64,000 bases of DNA from Inediibacterium massiliense (GTDB lineage: Bacteria > Bacillota > Clostridia > Peptostreptococcales > Thermotaleaceae): positions 104,609 to 168,608 of the forward strand of contig NZ_LN876583.1 of the NCBI RefSeq assembly GCF_001282725.1. The letters run 5' to 3'. Positions 32,227 through 41,800 of this stretch are shown piece after piece. The translations under genes were made by a program, and so were the position numbers. Position 1 is the stretch's first letter. Each line of letters opens with the position of its first letter. The notes under the pieces were generated by a model. The model worked only from the letters and a program-made list of their open reading frames with translations, was not told where the DNA came from and did not search any database.

Positions 32227-33681
32227 TTAAGGACATGTTATCTTAGAAGAATTTTCGAAATCATATTCTATGACTATTTTTTTATCATGAAAAACTTCTA
32301 TTCTTTTTATAAATTTGCAAAGAGTCATTCTATCTAAGTTTTTAAATCTTAATAAATCATATATATACTCTTTCCATTCCAGTATATCCTTTTTAAATTT
32401 TTCTTCTATTCCTCTTTTATTTTCCTGTAATAATTCTTCCTGTTCTTGTATCCTATGAAACTTTTCTTGATAAACCTGTTCATCGATCAAATTTTCTATC
32501 AAAAGATCTAACAATCTATTTTTTTTATTTTTAAGTTTTTTTATAGATTTTTCTATATGATCTATTTTTTTATTTTTTTCTTCTTTTTTTATTCCCTCTA
32601 CAATCTCCAGTATGATACCCTCTTCTTTTTTTATATGATTTGTAATCATTCCTTGTAAAGATGTTCTAACTATATGTTCCAAATCTTTTTCATGTACATA
32701 AGCTCCTTGGCAATATTTTTTTCCCATTTTATTTACTTTCCCACATAAATAAGCTTCCTTATCTTTCTTAAAGTGCATTGAACTTTTACATTCTCCACAA
32801 ATTAATAAATTTGAAAAAAGATATACTCCTTTTGAACCCTTGTTCTTCCCATTTTCTTTTATTTTTTTTTGTACTTCTTCAAATGTTACTCGATCAATAA
32901 TTCCTTGATGTGTATTTTGTATCTTTATCATATGATCTTGACTATATATAGAATTTATTTTCCCCTTATTTTGAACCAAATCTCCCACATAGAAAGAATT
33001 GGATAAAATATTTCGAATGGTACTTTGATGCCATATCAAGCTGCTGTTTTTCTTATTAGCTATTTGACTAGGTGTAGGATATCCTTTGTCATTTAATTCT
33101 TTTGCAATTTTATAAAATCCATTTCCGCCTAAATACATAGAAAATATCTTTTGTACTACATAAGTAGATACATCTTCTGATGGAATCATTTGATTCTCAT
33201 GTTTCATATACCCATAAGGTGGATGACTCCCATTATAGCACCCTTTTTTTGCCCTGCATAATTTCCCAAATCGAATACGCTCCCCTATTTTTTCAGATTC
33301 CTTTTGTGCCATGGATAAAAGCAAAGTAAACATAAATTCATCGTATTCTTCTGAATCAAATCCATCTTCTATAGTTATGAATCTTATATTTCTAGATTTT
33401 AAATCCCGAATCATGGTAAGTCCTTCCAAAGTATTTCGAGCAAATCTTGATATGGATTTTGTAAGGACAATATCAAATTCTTTTTTTTTACTGTCTTCTA
33501 TCAAATTTTTTAATCCTTCTCTATTTTTTATACTTTTCCCACTTTCAATATCTTCATAAATTTTGTACATTTTCCATTCTCTTTGTTTTGTATATTTTTC
33601 AAAAAAATTTTTCTGATGTGCAAGACTACTCTTTTGTATATCCATATCTGTAGAAACTCTTACATATACAGCACATCTCAA
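32227..33681 (-). CDS. second large serine recombinase
   Basis: The 484 residues have the resolvase domain (VYVRVSTDMDIQKSSLAHQK with the catalytic Ser; VLTKSISRFARNTLEGL), a recombinase domain (PPYGYMKHENQMIPSEDVS), a zinc ribbon (CGECKSSMHFKKDKEAYLCG) and a coiled-coil C-terminus. It is only distantly similar to the recombinase at 24836-26395. It starts with TTG at 33681 after AGGAGGAATAAAC. A 32-codon ORF lies 11 bp upstream. No interrupted host gene was found around it: thlA and the permease on either side are intact. It may be a remnant or a minimal mobile unit. Confidence 0.93.
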   Translation of the reverse strand: MRCAVYVRVSTDMDIQKSSLAHQKNFFEKYTKQREWKMYKIYEDIESGKSIKNREGLKNLIEDSKKKEFDIVLTKSISRFARNTLEGLTMIRDLKSRNIRFITIEDGFDSEEYDEFMFTLLLSMAQKESEKIGERIRFGKLCRAKKGCYNGSHPPYGYMKHENQMIPSEDVSTYVVQKIFSMYLGGNGFYKIAKELNDKGYPTPSQIANKKNSSLIWHQSTIRNILSNSFYVGDLVQNKGKINSIYSQDHMIKIQNTHQGIIDRVTFEEVQKKIKENGKNKGSKGVYLFSNLLICGECKSSMHFKKDKEAYLCGKVNKMGKKYCQGAYVHEKDLEHIVRTSLQGMITNHIKKEEGIILEIVEGIKKEEKNKKIDHIEKSIKKLKNKKNRLLDLLIENLIDEQVYQEKFHRIQEQEELLQENKRGIEEKFKKDILEWKEYIYDLLRFKNLDRMTLCKFIKRIEVFHDKKIVIEYDFENSSKITCP

Positions 33682-33692
33682 GTTTATTCCTC

Positions 33693-33791
33693 CTATTTAT
33701 TTTTTAATTTTAGAATAATGAATTCTTTTACTATATCTCTTAAATCCTTCTCCCCTGTAAATTTTTCAATGACTTTATCTTTTTTCTTCAT
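33693..33791 (-). CDS. 32-residue protein upstream of the second recombinase
   Basis: It is a short, highly charged ORF: MKKKDKVIEKFTGEK, then DLRDIVKEFIILKLKNK. A strong ribosome site AAAGGAGAGG precedes ATG at 33791. Its stop is 11 bp before the recombinase TTG, so the two are almost certainly co-transcribed. It could be a helper such as an excision directionality factor, but that is inference. It has no recognised domain. Confidence 0.6.
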   Translation of the reverse strand: MKKKDKVIEKFTGEKDLRDIVKEFIILKLKNK

Positions 33792-34072
33792 CCCATCCTC
33801 TCCTTTCACCACTTCACTAGTATCCTATAGGGTGAACTGATTAAACTAAGCTGTACTACATAATATGTATAAAAAGGAGAAGTGGTGCATATTGCATGAT
33901 TTGTAAAACATTTAAGAATCAAGATGCACTTTTACTATTTAAATCTAAAAATATCATTACTTCATTTAGACAAAAGATCAAAGATCATTACATATATTTT
34001 CTCATTTTATTCAAAATTCAAAATAAATTTATTGAAATTATTGAATAAATAAGTTATTATGTATATTAATAC
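33792..34072. other. AT-rich gap between the recombinase unit and the permease operon
   Basis: No gene is seen. It should hold two divergent promoters. A 12-bp match, TTTTACTATTTA at 33930-33941, also occurs at 32152-32163 on the other side of the recombinase. Given the AT content this may be chance. Confidence 0.4.
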
Positions 34073-34092
34073 ATGTTGAAAAATTTCAACAT
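34073..34092. promoter_or_regulatory. candidate operator before the first YfcC permease
   Basis: Perfect 9-bp arms ATGTTGAAA/TTTCAACAT around AA lie just upstream of the ribosome site (GGGGGA) of the gene at 34109. The operon contains an ArsR-type regulator, a family that binds such dyads. Binding is inferred. Confidence 0.55.
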
Positions 34093-34108
34093 ATCATGGG
34101 GGAATCTT

Positions 34109-35473
34109 ATGGCTATTCGTAGATGGAAAAAATCAAAAACGTTAGATTCATATGTTTTAATTTTTGTCATTTTAGTCATATTATCAGGGCTATCCTATAT
34201 TATTCCAGCAGGAAATTATAAACGAATTGCTGATCCATTAACTCAGATTACCTATGTTCAACCTGGAAGTTATACTCAGATATCAAAGACTCCCGTATCT
34301 CTTTTTCAGTTATTTCGAGCCATACCACAAGGTATGATTACAGGATCAAATATTATTATTTTCGTTTTTATTGTTGGAGGAAGCTTTGGTATTATTAATG
34401 CAACAGGCATTATGAAGCGAAGTATTAATGCATTAGCTCAAAAATATCAGGGAAAAGAAAGCTGGATTATTCCTATTTTGATGACTGTATTTGCCTTCTT
34501 TGGGACAATCTTTGGAACAGCTGAAGAATTCTTACCATTTTGTCCAATTATTATAGCTCTATTTGTAGCCTTAGGTATGGATAAAATAACAGGTCTTGCC
34601 GTTGTTTTAATTGGTGGTTGTGTTGGATTTTCATCTGGTGTTTTAAATCCTTTTACAACAGGCATCGCTCAACAAATTGTTGAATTATCACTTTTTTCTG
34701 GAATCTCATTAAGGTTAGCAACATTTGTTATATTTTTATTGACCAGTATTATGTATGTTCTACATTATGCTAATAAAATCAAACAACCGAATTCAATGAT
34801 AACAAATCAGAACAAATATAGTCTTAAAAAAATCGACTTTGCTACCATAGCCATATTAATCAGTAGTATTTTCTTTATTTCTTATGGTGTATTAGTACTA
34901 CAATTTGATACAATTGATGTATCAACTATTTTTATCATAATGAGTTTAGCTGTAGGCATAGCCAATCGACTTAGTTCTAATCAACTCGTAGCCGAATTTG
35001 TTAAAGGAGCTTCATCGTTAGTTTATGGTGCTTTAATTATTGGAATGGCCAAGGCTGTATTTGTTGTAATGGAATATGGTCATATTTCAGATACAATTAT
35101 TTACTATCTGTCTAATATTTTAAATGATGTTAATCCTGTAATTGGTTCTGTGATGATGTATGTTTTTCATACTATTATCAATTTATTTTTATCTTCGGCA
35201 ACAGGACAAGCATCTGTTACAATGCCTATTATGAAAAATTTAGCCGATTTATCTGGGATTACAAGACAAACCGCTGTTCTTGCATTTCAATTTGGAGATG
35301 GCTTGTCTAATATTATTTTCCCAACATCTGGATACTTTATGGCCTGTTTAGCAATTAGTAATATTAAGTGGAAAGAATGGTTAAAATGGATGATGCCATT
35401 GTTCATTATATTAAGTATAGAAGCTTGTTTGGTTCTAATATTCTCAACAATTATTCACTATGGTCCATTTTAA
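34109..35473 (+). CDS. YfcC-family (DcuC-like) membrane carrier, first copy
   Basis: This is a 454-residue carrier with about 11-12 membrane helices, of the YfcC/C4-dicarboxylate anaerobic carrier family (opening VILVILSGLSYIIPAGNYKR; later SSATGQASVTMPIMKNLADL and FQFGDGLSNIIFPTSGYFMA). Members move dicarboxylates, ornithine/arginine or related compounds; the substrate cannot be read. ATG at 34109 has GGGGGA 5 nt upstream; an in-frame ATG 12 codons earlier falls in the operator palindrome and has no ribosome site. First gene of a plus-strand set with an ArsR regulator, a second YfcC carrier and a D-aminoacylase-type enzyme. Confidence 0.88.
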   Translation: MAIRRWKKSKTLDSYVLIFVILVILSGLSYIIPAGNYKRIADPLTQITYVQPGSYTQISKTPVSLFQLFRAIPQGMITGSNIIIFVFIVGGSFGIINATGIMKRSINALAQKYQGKESWIIPILMTVFAFFGTIFGTAEEFLPFCPIIIALFVALGMDKITGLAVVLIGGCVGFSSGVLNPFTTGIAQQIVELSLFSGISLRLATFVIFLLTSIMYVLHYANKIKQPNSMITNQNKYSLKKIDFATIAILISSIFFISYGVLVLQFDTIDVSTIFIIMSLAVGIANRLSSNQLVAEFVKGASSLVYGALIIGMAKAVFVVMEYGHISDTIIYYLSNILNDVNPVIGSVMMYVFHTIINLFLSSATGQASVTMPIMKNLADLSGITRQTAVLAFQFGDGLSNIIFPTSGYFMACLAISNIKWKEWLKWMMPLFIILSIEACLVLIFSTIIHYGPF

Positions 35474-35502
35474 ATAAATATAGAGTAAGTAGGGAGTATG
35501 CT

Positions 35503-35787
35503 ATGTCTGGAATCAATGAAAATAGTTTAGACGTTAATGTACTCAAGGCTATTGCAGATGAAATCCGTATAGATATTTTATATCTTCTTAAAGAAGAAGA
35601 AATGAATGTAAATGATCTTTCTGAACAATTTGATATTTCAAGGCCAACTGTTTCACATCATTTGCAGATTTTAAAACGAGCTAATCTTGTTTACGCTCGT
35701 AAAGAAGGAAAAGAAATTTATTATTCAATTAATATCTACGCGATTACATCTTTAGCAGAGAGTTTATTGAAATTTATTTCAATTTAA
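35503..35787 (+). CDS. ArsR-family transcriptional regulator
   Basis: The 94 residues form a winged helix: VLKAIADEIRIDILYLLKEE, the recognition helix in QFDISRPTVSHHLQILKRAN, and the wing LVYARKEGKEIYYS. No CxC-type arsenic site is present. It probably senses a metabolite rather than a metal. ATG at 35503 follows AGGGAG; the reading frame extends upstream into the permease gene, but no start there has a ribosome site. It lies between two YfcC carriers, both preceded by dyads, and is the likely local regulator. Confidence 0.85.
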   Translation: MSGINENSLDVNVLKAIADEIRIDILYLLKEEEMNVNDLSEQFDISRPTVSHHLQILKRANLVYARKEGKEIYYSINIYAITSLAESLLKFISI

Positions 35788-35809
35788 GAAAGGAGGAATA
35801 TTAATTCAT

Positions 35810-35840
35810 TATGTTTAACGCGTTGATATTATTAAACATA
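35810..35840. promoter_or_regulatory. inverted repeat before the second YfcC permease
   Basis: Arms TATGTTTAA/TTAAACATA are separated by 13 bp. The element lies between the ArsR gene and the second carrier; it could be an operator or an mRNA hairpin. Confidence 0.45.
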
Positions 35841-35873
35841 TAAACATATATTGATTTAGAAGGAGGAGAATTT

Positions 35874-37277
35874 ATGTTAGCTAAAACAAAAAAGAAAAAT
35901 TTTCAGGTGCCACATGTCTATATTATCTTGTTAGGTGTGATTTTTATCTTCTCATTATTAACTTATATAATTCCTGCTGGTGAGTACGCTCGAGTAGAAG
36001 CACCCGATGGCAGAATGGTAGTTGATGCATCCAGCTTTAATTACATTAAACAATCACCTGTTAATATATGGAGTGCTCTGCAAAGTATTCCAAAAGGATT
36101 GAGTCAAGGATCTTCTATTATTTTCTTTATTTTTATTGTAGGTGGTGCTTTTGGATTGGTTTCTGAAACAGGAGCTATCAACGCTGCTATTGCACGATTA
36201 TCAAGGAGAATGAATGGACGAGAACGCGCCTTAATCCCTGTTATTATGTTCGTGTTTTCATTGGGAGGATCCATCTTCGGTATGGCAGAAGAAACATTAC
36301 CTTTTATCCCAATGGGAATCACGTTAGCAATGGCCCTTGGATTTGACTCCTTGACTGGAGCTGGTATGGTTTTAGTTGGGGCAAGTGCAGGATTTGCAGG
36401 TGCCTTTATGAATCCTTTTACAATCGGTGTAGCTCAAGGTATTGCAGGTCTACCTATCTTTTCTGGCATGTCCTATAGAATTTTTGTTTGTTTTGCTTTT
36501 TTAGTTCTCAATATTAGTTTCATTTATCTTTATGCCGGAAAAATAAAAAAAGATCCTACTAAAAGTTTAATGTACGATGTAGACAAAAAAAGAGAAAATA
36601 CCTTTGATTTTAATCAATTACCTGAATTCACTATACATCATAAATTGGTTCTTTGGACAGTCCTTGTAACAATTGTATTATTAATTTTTGGAGTAATTCA
36701 TTATGGTTGGTATATTACGCAAATAGGGGCATTATTCCTTGGCATGAGTATGGTAGTTAGTCTGGTTTATGGATATACCTTTAACGAGTATGCTCAAAAT
36801 TTAGTTAAAGGAATGTCAGAATTAACAAGTGGAGCTTTAGTCGTTGGATTTGCAACTGGAATTTTAGTTGTATTAGACGAGGGACATATACTTGATCCTA
36901 TCCTCTTTAGTATTAGCCATTCTCTAGCAGGTGTCCCTCCCACATTCACTGCATTAGGCATGTATCTTTTTCAATGTTTATTAAATTTTATCGTTCCTTC
37001 CGGTAGCGGACAGGCAGCCATCAGTATGCCTATTATGGCACCTCTAGCTGATTTATCTGGCGTATCAAGACAAACAGCTGTATTAGCCTATCAATTAGGA
37101 GATGGGATTTCTAATATCTTTACCCCTACATCAGGTTATTTTATGGCAGGTTTAGCATTAGCTAAAATTTCATGGGATAAATGGGCAAAATGGATTTTAC
37201 CATTAATCTTATTAGAATATCTTTTAGGCGGAATACTTATAACAATTGCTCATATGATAAATTTTGGGCCATTCTAG
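35874..37277 (+). CDS. YfcC-family (DcuC-like) membrane carrier, second copy
   Basis: A 467-residue paralogue of the carrier at 34109 with the same topology (VIFIFSLLTYIIPAGEYARV; GSGQAAISMPIMAPLADLSG; YQLGDGISNIFTPTSGYFMA). The start is firm: AGGAGGAGAATTT lies upstream of ATG. Having two related carriers around one regulator suggests related substrates with different affinity or direction. The neighbouring deacylase suggests N-acyl amino acids, peptides or their products; this is inference. Confidence 0.88.
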   Translation: MLAKTKKKNFQVPHVYIILLGVIFIFSLLTYIIPAGEYARVEAPDGRMVVDASSFNYIKQSPVNIWSALQSIPKGLSQGSSIIFFIFIVGGAFGLVSETGAINAAIARLSRRMNGRERALIPVIMFVFSLGGSIFGMAEETLPFIPMGITLAMALGFDSLTGAGMVLVGASAGFAGAFMNPFTIGVAQGIAGLPIFSGMSYRIFVCFAFLVLNISFIYLYAGKIKKDPTKSLMYDVDKKRENTFDFNQLPEFTIHHKLVLWTVLVTIVLLIFGVIHYGWYITQIGALFLGMSMVVSLVYGYTFNEYAQNLVKGMSELTSGALVVGFATGILVVLDEGHILDPILFSISHSLAGVPPTFTALGMYLFQCLLNFIVPSGSGQAAISMPIMAPLADLSGVSRQTAVLAYQLGDGISNIFTPTSGYFMAGLALAKISWDKWAKWILPLILLEYLLGGILITIAHMINFGPF

Positions 37278-37377
37278 TAAAAGGTTTTCCTCTATATTAG
37301 CTCATGATTCACCTTCGAATTTGAAATCATATAAAAACATTTTAAAATAATTGATAAGAATAGATATGAAAAAATAT

Positions 37378-37399
37378 AATACATTCATTGTAATGTATT
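37378..37399. promoter_or_regulatory. inverted repeat before the deacylase gene
   Basis: AATACATT/AATGTATT arms with a 6-bp spacer lie 22 bp upstream of the deacylase start. A possible operator; not the same sequence as the dyad at 34073. Confidence 0.4.
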
Positions 37400-37420
37400 A
37401 ATAATAAGAGGAGTGATTTT

Positions 37421-38779
37421 ATGAATACAATTAAAATTATTAATGGAAAAATTCCTGACTTTAATCAAAGAAAATTTGTGCAACAAGATATTTTTATCCA
37501 GGAAGGAAAAATCACGGAAATAGGTAAAATTTACAGAGAAGCTCAAAAAGTTATTGATGCGCAAAATAGAATTGTTTCACCAGGCTTTATAGATATACAT
37601 ATGCATGAAGAAAACTTAATGGCAGAAAATTATAACTATGATATTGCAAACTACATGTTAAATATGGGGGTTACTACCTGTGCAGGCGGTAATTGCGGAT
37701 TGTCTATGACACCGTTGATAGACTTTATATCTTTTGTAGAAAAAACAGGCGCTCCCACTAATTATATTATGTTTACAGGTTACAATAACTTAAGAGAGGA
37801 AGCCGGATATAACGATCGTTATGCTTCGATTGATTCATATGCTATGGGAAAAATTCAAAAATTAATTGAGAGAGATATTCAAGCGGGAGCAGTAGGAATG
37901 AGTTTTGGCATTGAGTATTCTCCTGGTATTTCATTTGAAGAAATAATAACAGCATCCCATGCTATTCCAAACACTGATTATCTGTTGAGCGCTCATTATC
38001 GCTATGATGAAGTACGATCTAAAGAATCTATTGAGGAAATGATTGAAATTGCAAATCAGACAAAAATACCCTTTCAAATTTCACATTTAGGAAGTGCTGC
38101 AGCATTTGGATTTATGGATGATTGTTTGGATACTATTCGAAAAGCACGCAATGAACATATTGATATTATGGCAGATTGCTATCCTTATGATGCTTTTTGT
38201 ACACAAATTGGTTCAGCTGTATTTGATGAGGGATGTCTAGAACGTTGGCATAGAAATTATAATGACTTACTTTTAACACAGCCTCCTTATAAAAATCAAC
38301 GTTGTACAAAAGAAATATTTGAAGATGCTAGAAAAAATTATCCAAATATACTTACAGTTGCATTTGCCATGGATGAAGAAGAGGTTATTAAAGCTTTGAA
38401 AGAACCTTTCATTATGATTGCATCTGATGGAATTTATACAAACGGTCAGGGCCACCCAAGAGGAGCAGGTACATTTCCAAGAGTACTTGGTCACTTTGTG
38501 AGAGAAAAAAATGCTATAGAATTACTGGATGCTTTAGAAAAAATGACAAAAATACCTGCTCAAAGATTAAAATTATTTCAAAAGGGAGAAATCAAAGAAG
38601 GTATGGATGCAGATATTACTATTTTTGATGATCAAACAATTATAGATCAAGCCTCTTTTGACAAACCTAATTTAAAGCCACAAGGCATTGATTATGTTTT
38701 AATCAATGGAAAAATAGCTATAGAAAACGGTATAATTATCCATAATGCAAATGGGAAAATTATCAAAAAAGTTTTATAA
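37421..38779 (+). CDS. D-aminoacylase / N-acyl-D-amino-acid deacylase family amidohydrolase
   Basis: The 452-residue amidohydrolase has the metal-binding HxH in GFIDIHMHEENL near residue 53, the family segment GVTTCAGGNCGLSMTP near 86 (compare GNCGFS with the metal-binding Cys of D-aminoacylase), and GQGHPRGAGTFPRVLGHFVR near 345, a D-aminoacylase hallmark. It is expected to hydrolyse N-acyl amino acids or related imides in the cytoplasm. Exact substrate unknown. ATG has GAGGAGTG upstream. It is downstream of the two YfcC carriers, so uptake and hydrolysis may be linked. Confidence 0.87.
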   Translation: MNTIKIINGKIPDFNQRKFVQQDIFIQEGKITEIGKIYREAQKVIDAQNRIVSPGFIDIHMHEENLMAENYNYDIANYMLNMGVTTCAGGNCGLSMTPLIDFISFVEKTGAPTNYIMFTGYNNLREEAGYNDRYASIDSYAMGKIQKLIERDIQAGAVGMSFGIEYSPGISFEEIITASHAIPNTDYLLSAHYRYDEVRSKESIEEMIEIANQTKIPFQISHLGSAAAFGFMDDCLDTIRKARNEHIDIMADCYPYDAFCTQIGSAVFDEGCLERWHRNYNDLLLTQPPYKNQRCTKEIFEDARKNYPNILTVAFAMDEEEVIKALKEPFIMIASDGIYTNGQGHPRGAGTFPRVLGHFVREKNAIELLDALEKMTKIPAQRLKLFQKGEIKEGMDADITIFDDQTIIDQASFDKPNLKPQGIDYVLINGKIAIENGIIIHNANGKIIKKVL

Positions 38780-38786
38780 AAAAATT

Positions 38787-38850
38787 CGTATATTCCTCTC
38801 GGAATTGCTCATGGTCTAAGCGGAATTCTTTCATTTCATTCACAATTCAA
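38787..38850. repeat. degenerate solo copy of the second repeat module (element 4)
   Basis: It matches the reverse complement of the element 8 module (ATTCGTATATTCCTCTCGGA, GCTCATGG, TTCTTTCATTTCATTCA) but has lost the GGCGCC and CAACG parts. It is non-coding and lies directly before a terminator. Confidence 0.6.
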
Positions 38851-38853
38851 GAT

Positions 38854-38888
38854 CAAAGAACCAACCTTCATCAAAGGTTGGTTCTTTG
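38854..38888. terminator. bidirectional terminator, deacylase / RND pump
   Basis: A 15-bp perfect stem CAAAGAACCAACCTT/AAGGTTGGTTCTTTG with a 5-nt loop lies between convergent genes. It is long and stable, though its T-runs are modest. Confidence 0.8.
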
Positions 38889-38891
38889 CCT

Positions 38892-41800
38892 TTATTTAGA
38901 TTGCATAAAAGATACTAACTTTTTCATTATTGATTCTTCTCTTTCCATTAATAGGTATGCTACCGGAATCACATATAATGTAAGCACAGATGAAACCAGC
39001 ATTCCAAATATAATAGAATATGCCATTGGAGCCCATAAAAGTCCTCCTGATCGACCTAGTGGAATCAAGGAAATTACAGTAGTAATCATTCCAATCATAA
39101 TAGGTCTAATTCTTGTAGCACATGCTTCTACAATAGCCTCTGATAAATTTTCATAATCATTTTTTACAAGCTTAATATAATCTAATAATACAATCCCATT
39201 GTTTACTACTACCCCCATCAAACTAATAGCTCCCAATAGGGCCATAAATCCAATAGGGTATCCTGTAATTTTAAGTCCCCATATGATCCCTATAAAAGAT
39301 AGAGGAATGGTACCCATAATAATAAATGGTTCTCTTAAATCTCCAAATTGCATCACCAAAATTAAGTAAATAATCGCTACTGCAATCACTGATGGTACTT
39401 TCATAGATGTAAATGCATCATTTCTTTCTTCACTTGCTCCTCCAATTTCCATACTATATCCTTTGGGAAGTTCATAATTTTTTAGTCTCTTCATTACTTC
39501 CTTCTCTACAGATTCTATATTATATCCATCCTTTACAAACATTCCCACTGTAATAGTTCTTTTTGTATCTCTTCGTATAATCTTATTAAGGGCAAATTCA
39601 TTTTTTATTTTTCCTATATGTTGTATTGGAATATTTTCTCCAGTAATTGTAGATGTAAAAAATAAATCCTCTAAAACATCTTTATTGTGCTTATTTTCAT
39701 CTGGAATTTTCATAACTACTGATAAATCATCATCATCAATATTTTCTTGTTTTAATTTAGTAATTTCCATTCCATTAATGGCCATTCTTACAGTTCCTGC
39801 AATATCATAATTACTAAGACCTACAAGATTTGCTTTTTCTTCATTTACATTAACAGATAATTTATAAGAATCTAATCCAAAAGTATCTTGAACATTTTTA
39901 CTACCTTCTATAGTATCTACTTGATCTTTGATATCATGTGCAATTTCTTTAAGTTTTGGAATATCTTCACCAGAAATTCTTACTTGTACTGGGAAATCTA
40001 CTGGCATGGCAATTTCAAGTTTTTTGACATTGATTCTTGCCCCTGTTATTTTTTCATCTAAAGTCTTTTGAATACGTGCCATATCCTTTTGTTTTCCATT
40101 TACAATAATTTGTGCTTTATCTGTAGAAACTTTGTTTGGAATAAAAGTAATATAATATTTTAAAGGTCCTTCTCCTACTTTACTCATAAAAGAATCTACC
40201 GACTTATCTTCTAAAAGAATTTTTCCTATCTTCTGTACAATCTCTCCTGTTCTCTCTGAAGTACTTCCTTCTTGTACATCTACATCAATAACATATTGAT
40301 CTCTCTCTACTGGTGGGAACAATTGAACACCAAGACTCGGAATAATTGTTAAACTTCCTATAAGCGCTCCTATGGCGACTAATAAAATCAATTTAGGTTT
40401 CTTAAGTCCAATAGCAAGACTTTTTTTATATTGTTCCAGTAAATTTGTAGATAACTTATCAATAGGAATGAACCTTTCAAGAGTTCTTTGGAATATATTT
40501 TTCTTTCCCTCTCCCTTAACTTTTAAGAAAGTATATCCTAAAGCTGGAACCATTGTAAGGGAAGTAATATATGAACTAAACAATGCAACAGATACTAAAA
40601 TAGGAAGACTTTTTACAAATTTTCCTGCTACTCCTTGCATCATAGCCAGTGGCAAGAAGGATGCAATACTTGTAAGGGTTGAAGTCAAAATAGCAATTTG
40701 TACTTCTTTTACACCTTTTATACAAGATGTCTCTCTATCAAATCCCCTTTGCATATAAAGATACATACTATCATTGGCTACAATTCCATTTGCAACTAAT
40801 AAACTCAAAGAAATAATCAAGGATGCAATGGATACTTGGTGGAGCTGCATATGTTGAAGCTTCATATATACAAAAACACTCATAATAATTAGTGGAATAG
40901 AACTAGATACTACAAGAGCACTTCTAGATCCCATTGCAAGAAGCACTACCAATACAACTAGCCAAATAGCAGAAATAAGATTATCTTCAAATAGTTTAAT
41001 GGCATTATCTACATATTCTGCTTGATCAGTAAAATTAGTAAGCTCCATTCCTTCGTAGAGTTCTCCCTTAAACTCATCAATAATTTTATGTAGTCTCTTA
41101 CTTGTTTTTACCATATTCTTGCCTTCAGCATATTTTACACCTATAGCAATAGCTTTTTCATTATTATAATTTACAAATATCTCTTTTTTTTCTTCTTTTT
41201 TAACAACTTCTGCTACATTTTTAAGATAAATTGGATTTCCAGTTTCAGAAATTCCTACAACTGTATTTTTAAGTTCTTCTACACTTTCATATTCTCCAGA
41301 AGTTTGAACAGGCACTTTAATAGCTCCTATCTCTAAATTTCCTCCGGGAATATTTACATTATGTGCTTTGATTAATTTTCCAATCGTACTTGGAGCAATT
41401 TTATATTGTTTCAATTTTGCCATATCTACATTGATATGAACTTCTTCATCGATTTCTCCATCTAAATCTACTGCCTTGACATCCGGATCTTCTTCTAATT
41501 GATCCTTTAATTCTTCTGCCATTGATTTCAAATCTTTATAAGTATAATTCTCTCCAGTTAATACCATCAAAAGACCATATGTCTCTGTAAAATCTGTTTC
41601 TACTTCAGGCTCCCATGCCTCTGCTGGCAAGTCTTTTTTGACTTGATCTACATCATCTTTTAATTCATCCCAAACCTCGTTGATTTTTTCATCACTTAAA
41701 TCTATTAAGCTTACTCTTATGACTCCTACACTATCCATTGAAAAACTTTCAAGCTTTTTGATTTCAGATATTTCATTAATCTTCGTTTCAAGGGGTTTGA

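Noticed and set aside
32152..33941. Attachment-site pair TTTTACTATTTA around the second recombinase as firm element borders
   Set aside because: Only 12 bp of very AT-rich sequence match, no interrupted gene is restored and no convincing palindrome forms. Kept only as a weak possibility.
34073..34108. Upstream in-frame ATG for the first YfcC permease
   Set aside because: It lies within the operator-like palindrome without a ribosome site, while ATG at 34109 has GGGGGA at good spacing.
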